From CAYGAW01 sp964347945 (GTDB lineage Bacteria > Chloroflexota > Anaerolineae > UBA7937 > B3-Chlor), in contig CAYGAW010000034.1 in assembly GCA_964347945.1 (NCBI GenBank), forward strand, positions 1 to 17,548: a DNA stretch of 17,548 bases, read 5' to 3'. The position numbers and the translations under genes were made by a program. Under the pieces are notes generated by a model, which worked only from the letters and a program-made list of their open reading frames with translations, searched no databases and was not told the origin of the DNA. Shown piece after piece: positions 7,535 through 13,831 of this stretch; positions within the stretch are counted from its first letter, which is position 1; every line of letters begins with the position of its first letter.

Positions 7535-8350
7535 ATGCCGGAACTTCCGGAGGTGGAGATCCTCAAGAACGAACTGAACGCTCACGTGCTGGGCCGACAG
7601 GTGCACCAGGTAGTCGTCCCCGCGGGGAGGGAAGGCGATTGCCCCTTACAGGAATGGACATCAGCAATTCAAGGAGCCAGCATCGTCGACGTGGCGCGGC
7701 GAGGCAAGATGCTGCTTCTGGAATTCGATAGCGGATTCTCGTTGGTGATTCATCTGATGATGGTGGGGCAACTGCTGCTTTCCAGCCTCTACGACAGAGA
7801 GCCCAACGACGTGCGGCTCATCTTGGATTTCGGTGCGGATCAACTCTCGGTGGGCCAGGTTGCGCTGCGATTTCTTCGTCTGGTGCCTACTTCTCAACTT
7901 GACGAACTGCCAGAGATCAAGAAGCTGGGGTGCGATCCCTTAAGTGATGATTTCAGTGTCGAGGCACTGAGGAGTGTCAGCAGTGGACGACGAGGCAAAG
8001 TCAAGTCGTTCCTGTTGAATCAACGACACATCGCCGGGATAGGGAACACCTACGCCGATGAGATACTCTTTCACGCTGGCATAGCCCCTGCGCGACAGGT
8101 CGGCTCGCTGACCAGCGAGGAGGTAGAACGGCTGCACCGGAGCATAGTCGAGATCATGCGTCGGGGGTTGAGGTTAGGAGGGTCATCCGAGATGGCCTTC
8201 GTTCATCTGGATGGGACAAAGGGGGCCTTCCAGGAGCAGTTCCAGGTCAAGCAGCGCAAGGGGAAACCCTGCCATGCGTGCAACACGCCCATCGAGAAGA
8301 TACCCATTGGCGGCAGAGGGACCTACTTCTGTCCCCGGTGCCAACGATGA
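7535..8350 (+). CDS. mutM: Formamidopyrimidine-DNA glycosylase family protein (Fpg/Nei, MutM-like)
   Basis: A bifunctional DNA glycosylase/AP lyase for oxidised bases, 271 residues. It begins with MPELPEVE: P2 is the Schiff-base nucleophile and E3 the acid. RRGKMLLLEF carries the conserved lysine K58 and HLMMVGQL matches the HLGMTGxL block. The H2TH element is KVKSFLLNQ followed by IAGIGNTYADEI (N171). The zinc finger is CHAC (246, 249) and CPRC (266, 269), with R261 in GGRGTYFCP. The loop that normally reads NDPRRFG is QVALRFL (108-114), so the Asp, Pro and first Arg are lost while RF is kept; this may change lesion preference. GGAGG lies six bases before the ATG. Gap to DUF763: 32 bases. 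Confidence 0.9.
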   Translation: MPELPEVEILKNELNAHVLGRQVHQVVVPAGREGDCPLQEWTSAIQGASIVDVARRGKMLLLEFDSGFSLVIHLMMVGQLLLSSLYDREPNDVRLILDFGADQLSVGQVALRFLRLVPTSQLDELPEIKKLGCDPLSDDFSVEALRSVSSGRRGKVKSFLLNQRHIAGIGNTYADEILFHAGIAPARQVGSLTSEEVERLHRSIVEIMRRGLRLGGSSEMAFVHLDGTKGAFQEQFQVKQRKGKPCHACNTPIEKIPIGGRGTYFCPRCQR

Positions 8351-8381
8351 GGTCGTTCGGGGATTCTGCGGGTGATTCCAC

Positions 8382-9089
8382 GTGATCAAGATTGGCTGTT
8401 GCGGATTCAGCAGGAAACGGGCGGAGTACTTTCAGCAAGTCTCTCTAGTGGAGGTGCAGCGCACGTTCTACAAGCTTCCCCGCCTGGAAACGTGCCAGCG
8501 ATGGCGCGCTGAGGCTCCGCGTGGTTTTGAGTTCACGCTCAAGGCCTGGCAACTGATCACCCACCAGCCGAGTTCGCCCACCTATCGCAAGGCCAAACTG
8601 AAGGTGGACAAGCCCGACGAGTGTGGGTTCTTTCGCCCCAGCCGTGAGGTCTTCGACGCCTGGGAGAAGACGTTGGAGAGCGCCAAGGCCCTGGAGGCCA
8701 GGATAGTTCTTTTTCAGTGCCCCCCCAGCTTCGGTGCCAGCCCTGAAAACCTAGCAAACATGCGAGCCTTCTTCACAGCTGTCGGGAGAGGCGAACTCAT
8801 CTTCGCCTGGGAGCCCCGAGGCGACTGGAGTGATCAGGTGATAGAGGAGCTCTGCAGTGAACTGGATCTGGTCCACTGCGTAGATCCCTTCCAGCGGCAG
8901 CCAGTCCACGGGGAACTGGCCTACTTTCGTCTCCACGGCACTACGGGTTACCGGTATCGGTACACTGATGAGGATCTCGCTAGAGTGTTGGAGTGGTGCA
9001 GCGAATACCCGGAGGCGTACTGCCTCTTCAACAACGCAAGCATGTTCGACGATGCGCTGCGCCTCAAGGCGGAAGCCTCACTCTCTTGA
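8382..9089 (+). CDS. DUF72 family protein (YecE-like)
   Basis: 235 residues. The DUF72 pattern is clear: IKIGCCGFS at the N-terminus, VQRTFYKLPRLETCQRWRAEAPRGFEF with FTLKAWQLITH, IVLFQCPPSF, then FAWEPRG, HCVDPF, YFRLHGTTGYRYRYT and a C-terminal CLFNNASMFDDA. The fold is a TIM-barrel-like domain. No activity is established that I know of, although members often sit near DNA repair genes. The start is GTG 8382, the only one that keeps the N-terminal strand; the Shine-Dalgarno is poor. It is 31 bases after the glycosylase gene and ends the four-gene unit. I see no clear terminator in 9090-9221, only a short TGACA-N5-TGTCA repeat. Confidence 0.9.
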   Translation: MIKIGCCGFSRKRAEYFQQVSLVEVQRTFYKLPRLETCQRWRAEAPRGFEFTLKAWQLITHQPSSPTYRKAKLKVDKPDECGFFRPSREVFDAWEKTLESAKALEARIVLFQCPPSFGASPENLANMRAFFTAVGRGELIFAWEPRGDWSDQVIEELCSELDLVHCVDPFQRQPVHGELAYFRLHGTTGYRYRYTDEDLARVLEWCSEYPEAYCLFNNASMFDDALRLKAEASLS

Positions 9090-9221
9090 TTGTGACAACT
9101 CCTGTCAGCCGTTGCACCATCAGTGAGGGCGCACTCCTGGGATTGGGATCGACACAATCCGTGTGTTCGCCGGGGGTGGTGGGCAATCTGTCGCTGTCAG
9201 TTGCCAGGGGATAGCCTGGGG

Positions 9222-9527
9222 TCAGAAGAGGCCTTCAAACTGGGAGCATCCCCGTCTGCAATTGGCTGGGTTGGCAATCCGCTCCAGCTTCACCGTGCAA
9301 ACGGCGAAGACCTTCACTCTGCGAAAGAGGCCCCAGTGAGAGGCCACCTCGGCCTCCAGAGCGAGGTTGGCACAAGGGTTCGTCTCCAAGATGTCGGGCA
9401 CGGGGCAGGTGCGGCAGAGGCCGTCCTGCCAGGGTTCCGAGTCAGGGTTGCGCCCAATCAGGAGGCACTCCTTCCTGGGGCTCCTCCGGTGGCTATCCTC
9501 GTAGAAGAACCGACATGTCGTAGACAT
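9222..9527 (-). CDS. Small cysteine-rich protein, function unknown
   Basis: 101 residues with eight cysteines: C5, C21, C38, C41, C52, C77, C90 and C94. The blocks CRTCPVPDIL, NPCANLALE and LFRRVKVFAVC look like a constrained metal-binding or Fe-S protein; no signal peptide or membrane segment is visible. The composition and its location 20 bases after the aldo/keto reductase stop, on the same strand, support a real gene. The ribosome binding site is modest (CAGGG about 10 bases before ATG 9527). I do not know a named family. It might coordinate zinc or an Fe-S cluster and work with the Fe-S aldo/keto reductase; that is an inference from neighbourhood and cysteine content only. Confidence 0.65.
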   Translation of the reverse strand: MSTTCRFFYEDSHRRSPRKECLLIGRNPDSEPWQDGLCRTCPVPDILETNPCANLALEAEVASHWGLFRRVKVFAVCTVKLERIANPANCRRGCSQFEGLF

Positions 9528-9547
9528 ACCTGAGCCCTGTGCTTCCC

Positions 9548-10579
9548 TCAGATGAGGCCCGCCCGAGCCATCTCCTTGCGGAAAAGCTCCGCATGCTCTT
9601 GGAGCATGTCACGGATGGGCAGTTGGTAGGGGCATTTTTCTTCGCATTCGCCGCATTCAGTGCAGTCTGCTATCCCGTCGACGACGTCGGCGCACTGTGC
9701 GAACACACTGGCGGCGGGCATCCGCTTGATGAAGCTATCGATGATCATCATCAGCTGGATGGACACCCCCTCGGGACAGGGCTGGCAGTATCCACAACGA
9801 CGGCAGAACCGCTGCCCAAGCTCGGCTTGCAGGCTCCGTATCCGGTCTCGCTCTTCGGGCTCCAGCTCGACGGGCCCTTCCATGATTTCGACGATCTCTT
9901 CGATTTCCCCGGCCCGTTCTATGCCCGGAATAGGCAGAATCTCGGGGAACTGCCGCAAGTACTTGAAGGCCAGAACGGCGTCGTCCAATGCCCCTCCGGC
10001 CAGGGGCTTCATGGCGATGAAGGCAAGACCCCGCTCCAAGGCCACGGGGATCAACTCTTGGGCCGCCTCGTTGGCAACGAAGTTGAAGGGGAACATGATG
10101 GTTTCGAAGTGCCCCGACTGGACGGCCTTCAGCGCTATCTGCATAGAGTGGGACGTGAGTCCGATGTGCCGCACCTGGCCCGAGGCCTGCGCCTCCCGGA
10201 CGACCTCCAATGGCCCGCCCGGAGCCACGACCTTGCGATAGTCTTCGTCGCTACTGACGCCATGGAACTGATACAGGTCTACGGTTTCCACCCCCAATCG
10301 TTCCAGGCTCAGGGCCAGATGTGACGCCACCTCATTTCCCTCCCTCGCGCCGGTCTTGGTGGCTAGCACCAGGCCGTCGCGTCTGCCAGCTATGGCCTTC
10401 CCGATACGTTCCTCGCTGGTGGAGTAGCCGTTGGCTGTGTCGAGGAACGTGATGCCCAAATCCAGGCAGTGGCGCACCACCTCTACAGCTTCCTGTTCCG
10501 TGAGTCTCTGTATCGGGATACCACCAAAGCCCACAGCCGAGACTGTCAGTCCGGTCTTGCCTAACCTGATTCCTCTCAT
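9548..10579 (-). CDS. Aldo/keto reductase with C-terminal 2x[4Fe-4S] ferredoxin domain
   Basis: 343 residues. The N-terminal aldo/keto reductase barrel has GKTGLTVSAVGFGG and the catalytic tetrad in FLDTANGY (D47, Y52), ATKTG (K75) and YQFHG (H106). KPLAGGAL and PIPGI follow in the usual places. The C-terminal part carries CRRCGYCQPC (C259, C262, C265, C268) and CTECGECEEKCP (C306, C309, C312, C316), two [4Fe-4S] sites as in the ferredoxin-linked AKR subgroup found in anaerobes. It is probably a cytosolic oxidoreductase able to couple carbonyl reduction to one-electron carriers; the substrate is unknown. AAGGAG lies six bases before the ATG at 10579. It is the first gene of a pair with the cysteine-rich protein. 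Its promoter is unclear; the nearest good minus-strand promoter is at 11152-11180, about 570 bases upstream. Confidence 0.92.
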   Translation of the reverse strand: MRGIRLGKTGLTVSAVGFGGIPIQRLTEQEAVEVVRHCLDLGITFLDTANGYSTSEERIGKAIAGRRDGLVLATKTGAREGNEVASHLALSLERLGVETVDLYQFHGVSSDEDYRKVVAPGGPLEVVREAQASGQVRHIGLTSHSMQIALKAVQSGHFETIMFPFNFVANEAAQELIPVALERGLAFIAMKPLAGGALDDAVLAFKYLRQFPEILPIPGIERAGEIEEIVEIMEGPVELEPEERDRIRSLQAELGQRFCRRCGYCQPCPEGVSIQLMMIIDSFIKRMPAASVFAQCADVVDGIADCTECGECEEKCPYQLPIRDMLQEHAELFRKEMARAGLI

Positions 10580-10868
10580 CCTGACTCCTTGCTGCCACCT
10601 ATGGCAGGCCGTGCCCTTATTCCTCTTCCTCCTTCAGACCTCCTTCAAGAGTGGCGTTGTGTGGCCCATGGAGAGAACGCCGGCGCATTTCAGTGTGCCT
10701 TCAAGCGAGGGATAGTATTCGTTGCCATCAACGAGTGTATCGAATCCATTACCGTGCGGAGATGAAGAACTCAGCGCCCTGTTCCGCAATGCGAGTGTGT
10801 GCAGCAGAGACCGCCGGGCCACCAGCCTGATGTCGCACAAGTGGGCCCCACTCATCGTGTTTGTCCCT

Positions 10869-11108
10869 TCAATCAGCTCGATGCGCGCCTAGTTTCACCC
10901 CTCTCTGCGGTGACTGCCAGGCGCGCGTGGTCCATGTACTGAGCCAAGCGCCGGCCCGGCAGTGGTCTGCATTCCGGGGGCGCCCTTCTACCCAGCGCCG
11001 CTTGGGTAGCAGAGTCTCAACTAGCTCTTGCCAGGACTGCGGTCGCGTGAGAAAGACCCGATAGATTACCGCAATAACCGCGGCGATGGGTGCAGTTTGG
11101 CCGGGCAT
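10869..11108 (-). pseudogene. Possible IS5/DUF4096-type transposase N-terminal remnant
   Basis: The minus-strand frame from ATG 11108 to TGA 10869 (79 residues) contains SWQELVETLLPKRRWVEGRPR near residues 25-45. This resembles the opening of IS5-like transposases: a Trp, a stretch to LLP, basic residues, then GRPR and an Asp-containing segment. What follows does not keep the family pattern and the frame ends far short of a transposase. No terminal inverted repeats were found. There is no Shine-Dalgarno, though the promoter at 11152-11180 would start about 37 bases upstream. The similarity is short and may be chance. Confidence 0.3.
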
Positions 11109-11151
11109 AGTATACGAGGCGGCACACTCCGACTTGGCCCCTCGTGAGAGG

Positions 11152-11180
11152 ATTATAGCATCTGCCCACGGTTGCTTCAA
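11152..11180 (-). promoter_or_regulatory. Strong minus-strand promoter without an assigned gene
   Basis: -35 TTGAAG (11180-11175), 17-base spacer, and perfect -10 TATAAT (11157-11152) preceded by TGC. The predicted start is near 11145, reading leftwards. The next certain minus-strand gene is the aldo/keto reductase, whose ATG is about 565 bases away. The product is therefore a long leader, a small RNA or a decayed gene. Confidence 0.55.
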
Positions 11181-11222
11181 GAGGTGCCAAGTCATGTTGA
11201 TGCCTGAAAAGAATCTGCGTGC

Positions 11223-11321
11223 ATGGCTGTGGGTGGCTGTGGCATTGACCTCATCGTATTGACAGCACATGGTAGCTATGCTGCGATCCGGCCCAATGGG
11301 ACTCAAACTGGGCTAAGAGGT
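11223..11321 (+). pseudogene. Possible universal stress protein C-terminal remnant
   Basis: The plus frame from 11223 reads GIDLIVLTAHGS, then IRPNGT, at 11241-11300. IDLIV-(S/T)-(A/T)-HG is the fourth-strand block of UspA proteins, and the following R-P-x-G-(S/T) fits the degenerate phosphate-binding turn. No complete domain precedes it: upstream codons lack the N-terminal ILVPxDGS block in any frame I checked. The frame then runs into the sigma gene promoter and stops at 11402. It is probably a decayed gene end, or coincidence. Confidence 0.3.
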
Positions 11322-11355
11322 AGGAGATTTAACCTAAAAAAGGTCAGCAAGGGGC

Positions 11356-11384
11356 TTGATTTAGCACGGATTTTGTGGTATAAT
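11356..11384 (+). promoter_or_regulatory. Extended -10 promoter of the sigma factor gene
   Basis: -35 TTGATT (11356-11361), a 17-base spacer, and perfect -10 TATAAT (11379-11384) preceded by TGG. The predicted start is about 11391, leaving a leader of about 157 bases before the ATG at 11548. Confidence 0.75.
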
Positions 11385-11486
11385 GTGATGGAATCCAGCT
11401 AGATAGTATGAGGATAGCTTCTCGGCCGGAGAGACACGGTTCTGTGTCATTTGTGCAGGATCTCGATTTGGTGATCAGTCTGGCTT

Positions 11487-11519
11487 TGCCGCCCGGGGGA
11501 GAGTGGCGGCATTTTCTTT
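11487..11519 (+). promoter_or_regulatory. Attenuator-like hairpin in the sigma factor leader
   Basis: TGCCGCC (11487-11493) pairs perfectly with GGCGGCA (11505-11511) across an 11-base loop. The stem is followed at once by TTTTCTTT (11512-11519). The shape is that of a short Rho-independent terminator lying between the promoter and the start codon. A weaker 5-bp hairpin GACAC/GTGTC (11433-11448) precedes it and could be part of a switch. The function is an inference. Confidence 0.45.
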
Positions 11520-11547
11520 GCCGAGCTACGTCCGGTAGGGAGCATTG

Positions 11548-12723
11548 ATGGACAGCGCGAAAGATACAGGGAGCACCGCAAGGGACAGATTGCTGGAGAA
11601 GGGCGACGAGCAGGGTTACATCACTCTGGAAGACATACTTCAGGAGTACCCTCAGGCCGAGCTCCACGTTGATGAGATAAGCGAGGTATATGCCTTGCTG
11701 CAAGAGGAAGGTATCTCTATCGTCGACGAGGAAGGCGATCCCATTTCCGAACTCCTATCCAAGAAACAGGACATCGATCAGGAGCCCCAACAGGCTGTCG
11801 ACCTCGACGACATAGATGCGGAGAGTGCCATCTCCCTCTACTTCCGCGAAGCAGCTCGACACTCCATCCTCACGGCTGAAGAGGAGATAGCTCTCGTCAA
11901 GAGTATGAACGCGGGTGAAAAGGCCCGGGAGCAACTCAGCAGCGGGCTTGCTCGCTCCAAGAAGTCTGAGCAGGCGCTGAAGATGAAGTTGCTGGAAGGG
12001 GAGTTGAGCCGGCAGTACTTGATCAGGTCCAACCTGCGCCTCGTGATCAGCATTGCCAAGAACTACCGAGGCCAAGGGCTCTCCTTCTTGGATCTCATCC
12101 AGGAAGGGAATGTGGGGCTGATGCGTGCTGTGGACAAATTTGACTATCGCCAGGGCAACAGGTTCAGCACGTATGCCACGTGGTGGGTACGCCAGGCCAT
12201 TACGCGTGCTCTGTCGTACCAGAGCCGCACCATCCGTCTGCCTGTCCACATGGGCGAACGACTGCGCAGGGTCAAACAGGTCGCGGGCCAGCTGGAGAAG
12301 GAGTTGGGGAGAAAGGCCGGCAAGGAGGAGATTGCCAAGGCGCTCAACCTCAGCCCCGAGCAGATGGAACGGGTCTTCAGGGCCCCGACGCACACCTTGT
12401 CTCTCGAGAAGCCAGTGGGTGAGGAAGGGGAAAGCCAGCTGAGCGAGTTTATCCAGGACGAGGACATACCGCCGCCCGTTGACGTAGTGCTGGACGGCCA
12501 GCTCAGAGAACAACTCTACGATGCGCTCCAGAAGCTGCCCCCCAGAGAGCGGCGAATCATTGATCTGCGTTTTGGTCTGACTGATGGCGATCCCAGGACC
12601 CTTCAGGAGATTGCGGAGGAGTTCGACCTAAGCAGGGAACGTATTCGGCAAATCGAGGGCGAAGTGCTGCGCAAGCTTCGACATCCCCACTTCAGCCGGA
12701 AGCTCAGGACCTATCTCAGGTAA
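11548..12723 (+). CDS. rpoD: RNA polymerase sigma factor, group 1 (RpoD/SigA type)
   Basis: 391 residues. A short acidic N-terminus stands in for region 1.1. Region 1.2 has AISLYFREAARHSILTAEEE. Regions 2.1-2.4 contain LIQEGNVGLMRAVDKFDY and FSTYATWWVRQAITRAL, with Q216 and T219 for -10 contacts. Region 3.0 is RLPVHMGERLRR, with H234 and E237 equivalent to the E. coli residues that contact the extended -10. Region 4.2 is TLQEIAEEFDLSRERIRQIE, followed by RKLRHP, for the -35. These features make it a primary-type factor; a second paralogue elsewhere cannot be excluded. Start: ATG 11548 with GGTAGGGAG about 5 bases upstream (TTG at 11545 is in frame). The cold-shock gene follows after 55 bases. 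The leader has an attenuator-like hairpin. Confidence 0.93.
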   Translation: MDSAKDTGSTARDRLLEKGDEQGYITLEDILQEYPQAELHVDEISEVYALLQEEGISIVDEEGDPISELLSKKQDIDQEPQQAVDLDDIDAESAISLYFREAARHSILTAEEEIALVKSMNAGEKAREQLSSGLARSKKSEQALKMKLLEGELSRQYLIRSNLRLVISIAKNYRGQGLSFLDLIQEGNVGLMRAVDKFDYRQGNRFSTYATWWVRQAITRALSYQSRTIRLPVHMGERLRRVKQVAGQLEKELGRKAGKEEIAKALNLSPEQMERVFRAPTHTLSLEKPVGEEGESQLSEFIQDEDIPPPVDVVLDGQLREQLYDALQKLPPRERRIIDLRFGLTDGDPRTLQEIAEEFDLSRERIRQIEGEVLRKLRHPHFSRKLRTYLR

Positions 12724-12778
12724 ACCTCACTATAGCGCGAAGGCGCCAAACGCGGTTCATTGACAAGGAGGACAGTGT

Positions 12779-13021
12779 ATGTCGGAGAGGCTCACTGGCT
12801 TGGTGAGGTGGTTCAGTCCGCGAAGAGGATACGGGTTCATCCAGCTGCCTGAGGGCGAGGACGTATTCGTGCACTTCTCGGAGATCCGAGGCGATGGTTT
12901 CAAGACGCTCTATGAAGGGGAGGAGGTCGAGTTCAGCGTCAAGGATGCTCCCAAGGGCCTTCAGGCTGTGGATGTCGTGAGGTTGAATATCTACGCTCCT
13001 CCTTACGAGCCAGAGAGCTAG
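12779..13021 (+). CDS. Cold-shock domain protein (CspA family)
   Basis: An 80-residue OB-fold nucleic-acid-binding protein. The N-terminal GLVRWFSPRRGYGFIQ contains RNP1 (GYGFIQ) and DVFVHFSEI contains RNP2. The C-terminus (DVVRLNIYAPPYEPES) is about 12 residues longer than the minimal CspA type. RNP1 has Tyr where many members have Phe. Start: ATG 12779 with AAGGAGG (12765-12771) at about 7 bases. It lies 55 bases after the sigma factor gene and is closed by the terminator at 13051-13085, so it is probably the second gene of that transcript. It likely acts as an RNA chaperone, by family. Confidence 0.92.
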   Translation: MSERLTGLVRWFSPRRGYGFIQLPEGEDVFVHFSEIRGDGFKTLYEGEEVEFSVKDAPKGLQAVDVVRLNIYAPPYEPES

Positions 13022-13050
13022 GCGGAGCACAAGACTGGGTTGGGCTGACG

Positions 13051-13085
13051 AGCCCCGGGGCGGATTCCCGGGGCTCTTCTTTTTC
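13051..13085 (+). terminator. Rho-independent terminator after the cold-shock gene
   Basis: AGCCCCGGG (13051-13059) pairs perfectly with CCCGGGGCT (13067-13075) over a 7-base loop, followed by CTTCTTTTTC. It is polar for the plus strand only, as there is no A-rich tract on the left side. Confidence 0.85.
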
Positions 13086-13138
13086 GGGTCCAGAGTCACG
13101 GGAGCCTGTTGGCGCTCGCGCGGGACAGTCTATCTGGC

Positions 13139-13828
13139 TTAGTTGGAGGGAGCCCGTGCCCTCCTCCGCCAGACGTACGCGCCAAGGCCAATGAGGACCG
13201 ATATCCCTATCACGAGCAGCAGCCAGGCTTGCAGAGCATTGAACCAGAACTGTTCCGGAAAGAGTTGGATGAGGGTGTCTGAGCGCGGGAATAGCCAGGA
13301 ATCACCCACAAAGAAGATGTGGTGGAATTCCTCGAAGAACCAGCGGAACTGCAGAGGGACCACTATCAGAGCGGTGATCGCCAGGGCGGGGGCTACAAGC
13401 GAGGCAAGGAGCAGATAGAAAGGTGTTCTCCTTCTGCTCTCTGGCTGGCTGATCACGATGCCCAGAGATGCGGCCAAGAGCAGCCCCAGCACGATGTCCA
13501 ATCTAGCGGCCTGGCCCACCAGCACCTTAACGTCCACCATGTGGGTGAGCTCTCGCTCGTTGAAGAGGGGCGTCCCCTCATCGTCCGTCAGATTCGCCAG
13601 GTAGTCGATTCCTTCCCCTGAGACGAGGTAATGGGCGGCGGCCTCCGCAAAGGCCTGCCTCTCTTGTGGAGAGAACCTGACTGAGGGAGGCACGTCTGGG
13701 CGAGCATATTGAAAGCGCAAGAAGTAGGGTGAGATGAGGGGGAAGAGCGTGGTCAGAGCCAGGAACCACGGAGTCACAATGATGATCAGGATTGCGCAGG
13801 CGCCGAGCAGTATCCTCTTCGCTGTCAC
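13139..13828 (-). CDS. TIGR01906/DUF1461 (Lit-like) integral membrane protein
   Basis: 229 residues. Hydrophobic helices lie near 5-35, 106-126, 137-160 and 196-221, with an extracytoplasmic region 40-105 (FSPQERQAF, NERELTHMVDVK) between the first two. The segment FHHIFFVGDSWLFP (168-181) followed by DTLIQLFPEQFW is the hallmark of the TIGR01906/DUF1461 family. One characterised member of that family, Lit, moves an acyl chain within bacterial lipoproteins to make lyso-form lipoproteins. Whether this protein does so is an inference. Start: GTG 13828 with GGAGAG about 7 bases upstream, three bases after the stop of the spermidine-synthase-like gene, so the two are co-transcribed. Confidence 0.8.
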   Translation of the reverse strand: MTAKRILLGACAILIIIVTPWFLALTTLFPLISPYFLRFQYARPDVPPSVRFSPQERQAFAEAAAHYLVSGEGIDYLANLTDDEGTPLFNERELTHMVDVKVLVGQAARLDIVLGLLLAASLGIVISQPESRRRTPFYLLLASLVAPALAITALIVVPLQFRWFFEEFHHIFFVGDSWLFPRSDTLIQLFPEQFWFNALQAWLLLVIGISVLIGLGAYVWRRRARAPSN

Positions 13829-13831
13829 TGT

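Larger units (their letters stand above)
10580..11355. other. Gene-poor stretch with remnants and short unassigned frames
   Basis: About 775 bases without a convincing intact gene. A minus-strand frame of 73 codons (10855-10634, ATG with AAGGGA upstream, Leu/Ser/Arg-rich) matches nothing I know, so I do not call it a gene. A transposase-like fragment (10869-11108, minus), a universal-stress-protein-like tail (11223-11321, plus) and a strong minus-strand promoter (11152-11180) are listed separately. The pattern suggests decayed genes. A non-coding RNA running from the promoter toward the aldo/keto reductase is also possible. Confidence 0.5.

Noticed and set aside
9093..9107. TGACA-N5-TGTCA inverted repeat after the DUF72 gene
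   Set aside because: A five-base stem without a T-run is too weak for a terminator and too short to call an operator.
9539..10324. Plus-strand frame of 261 codons
   Set aside because: It lies antisense to the aldo/keto reductase and shows no protein-like motif.
11755..12513. Minus-strand frame of 252 codons within the sigma factor gene
   Set aside because: It is a mirror of the sigma factor coding region; all conserved sigma motifs are on the plus strand.
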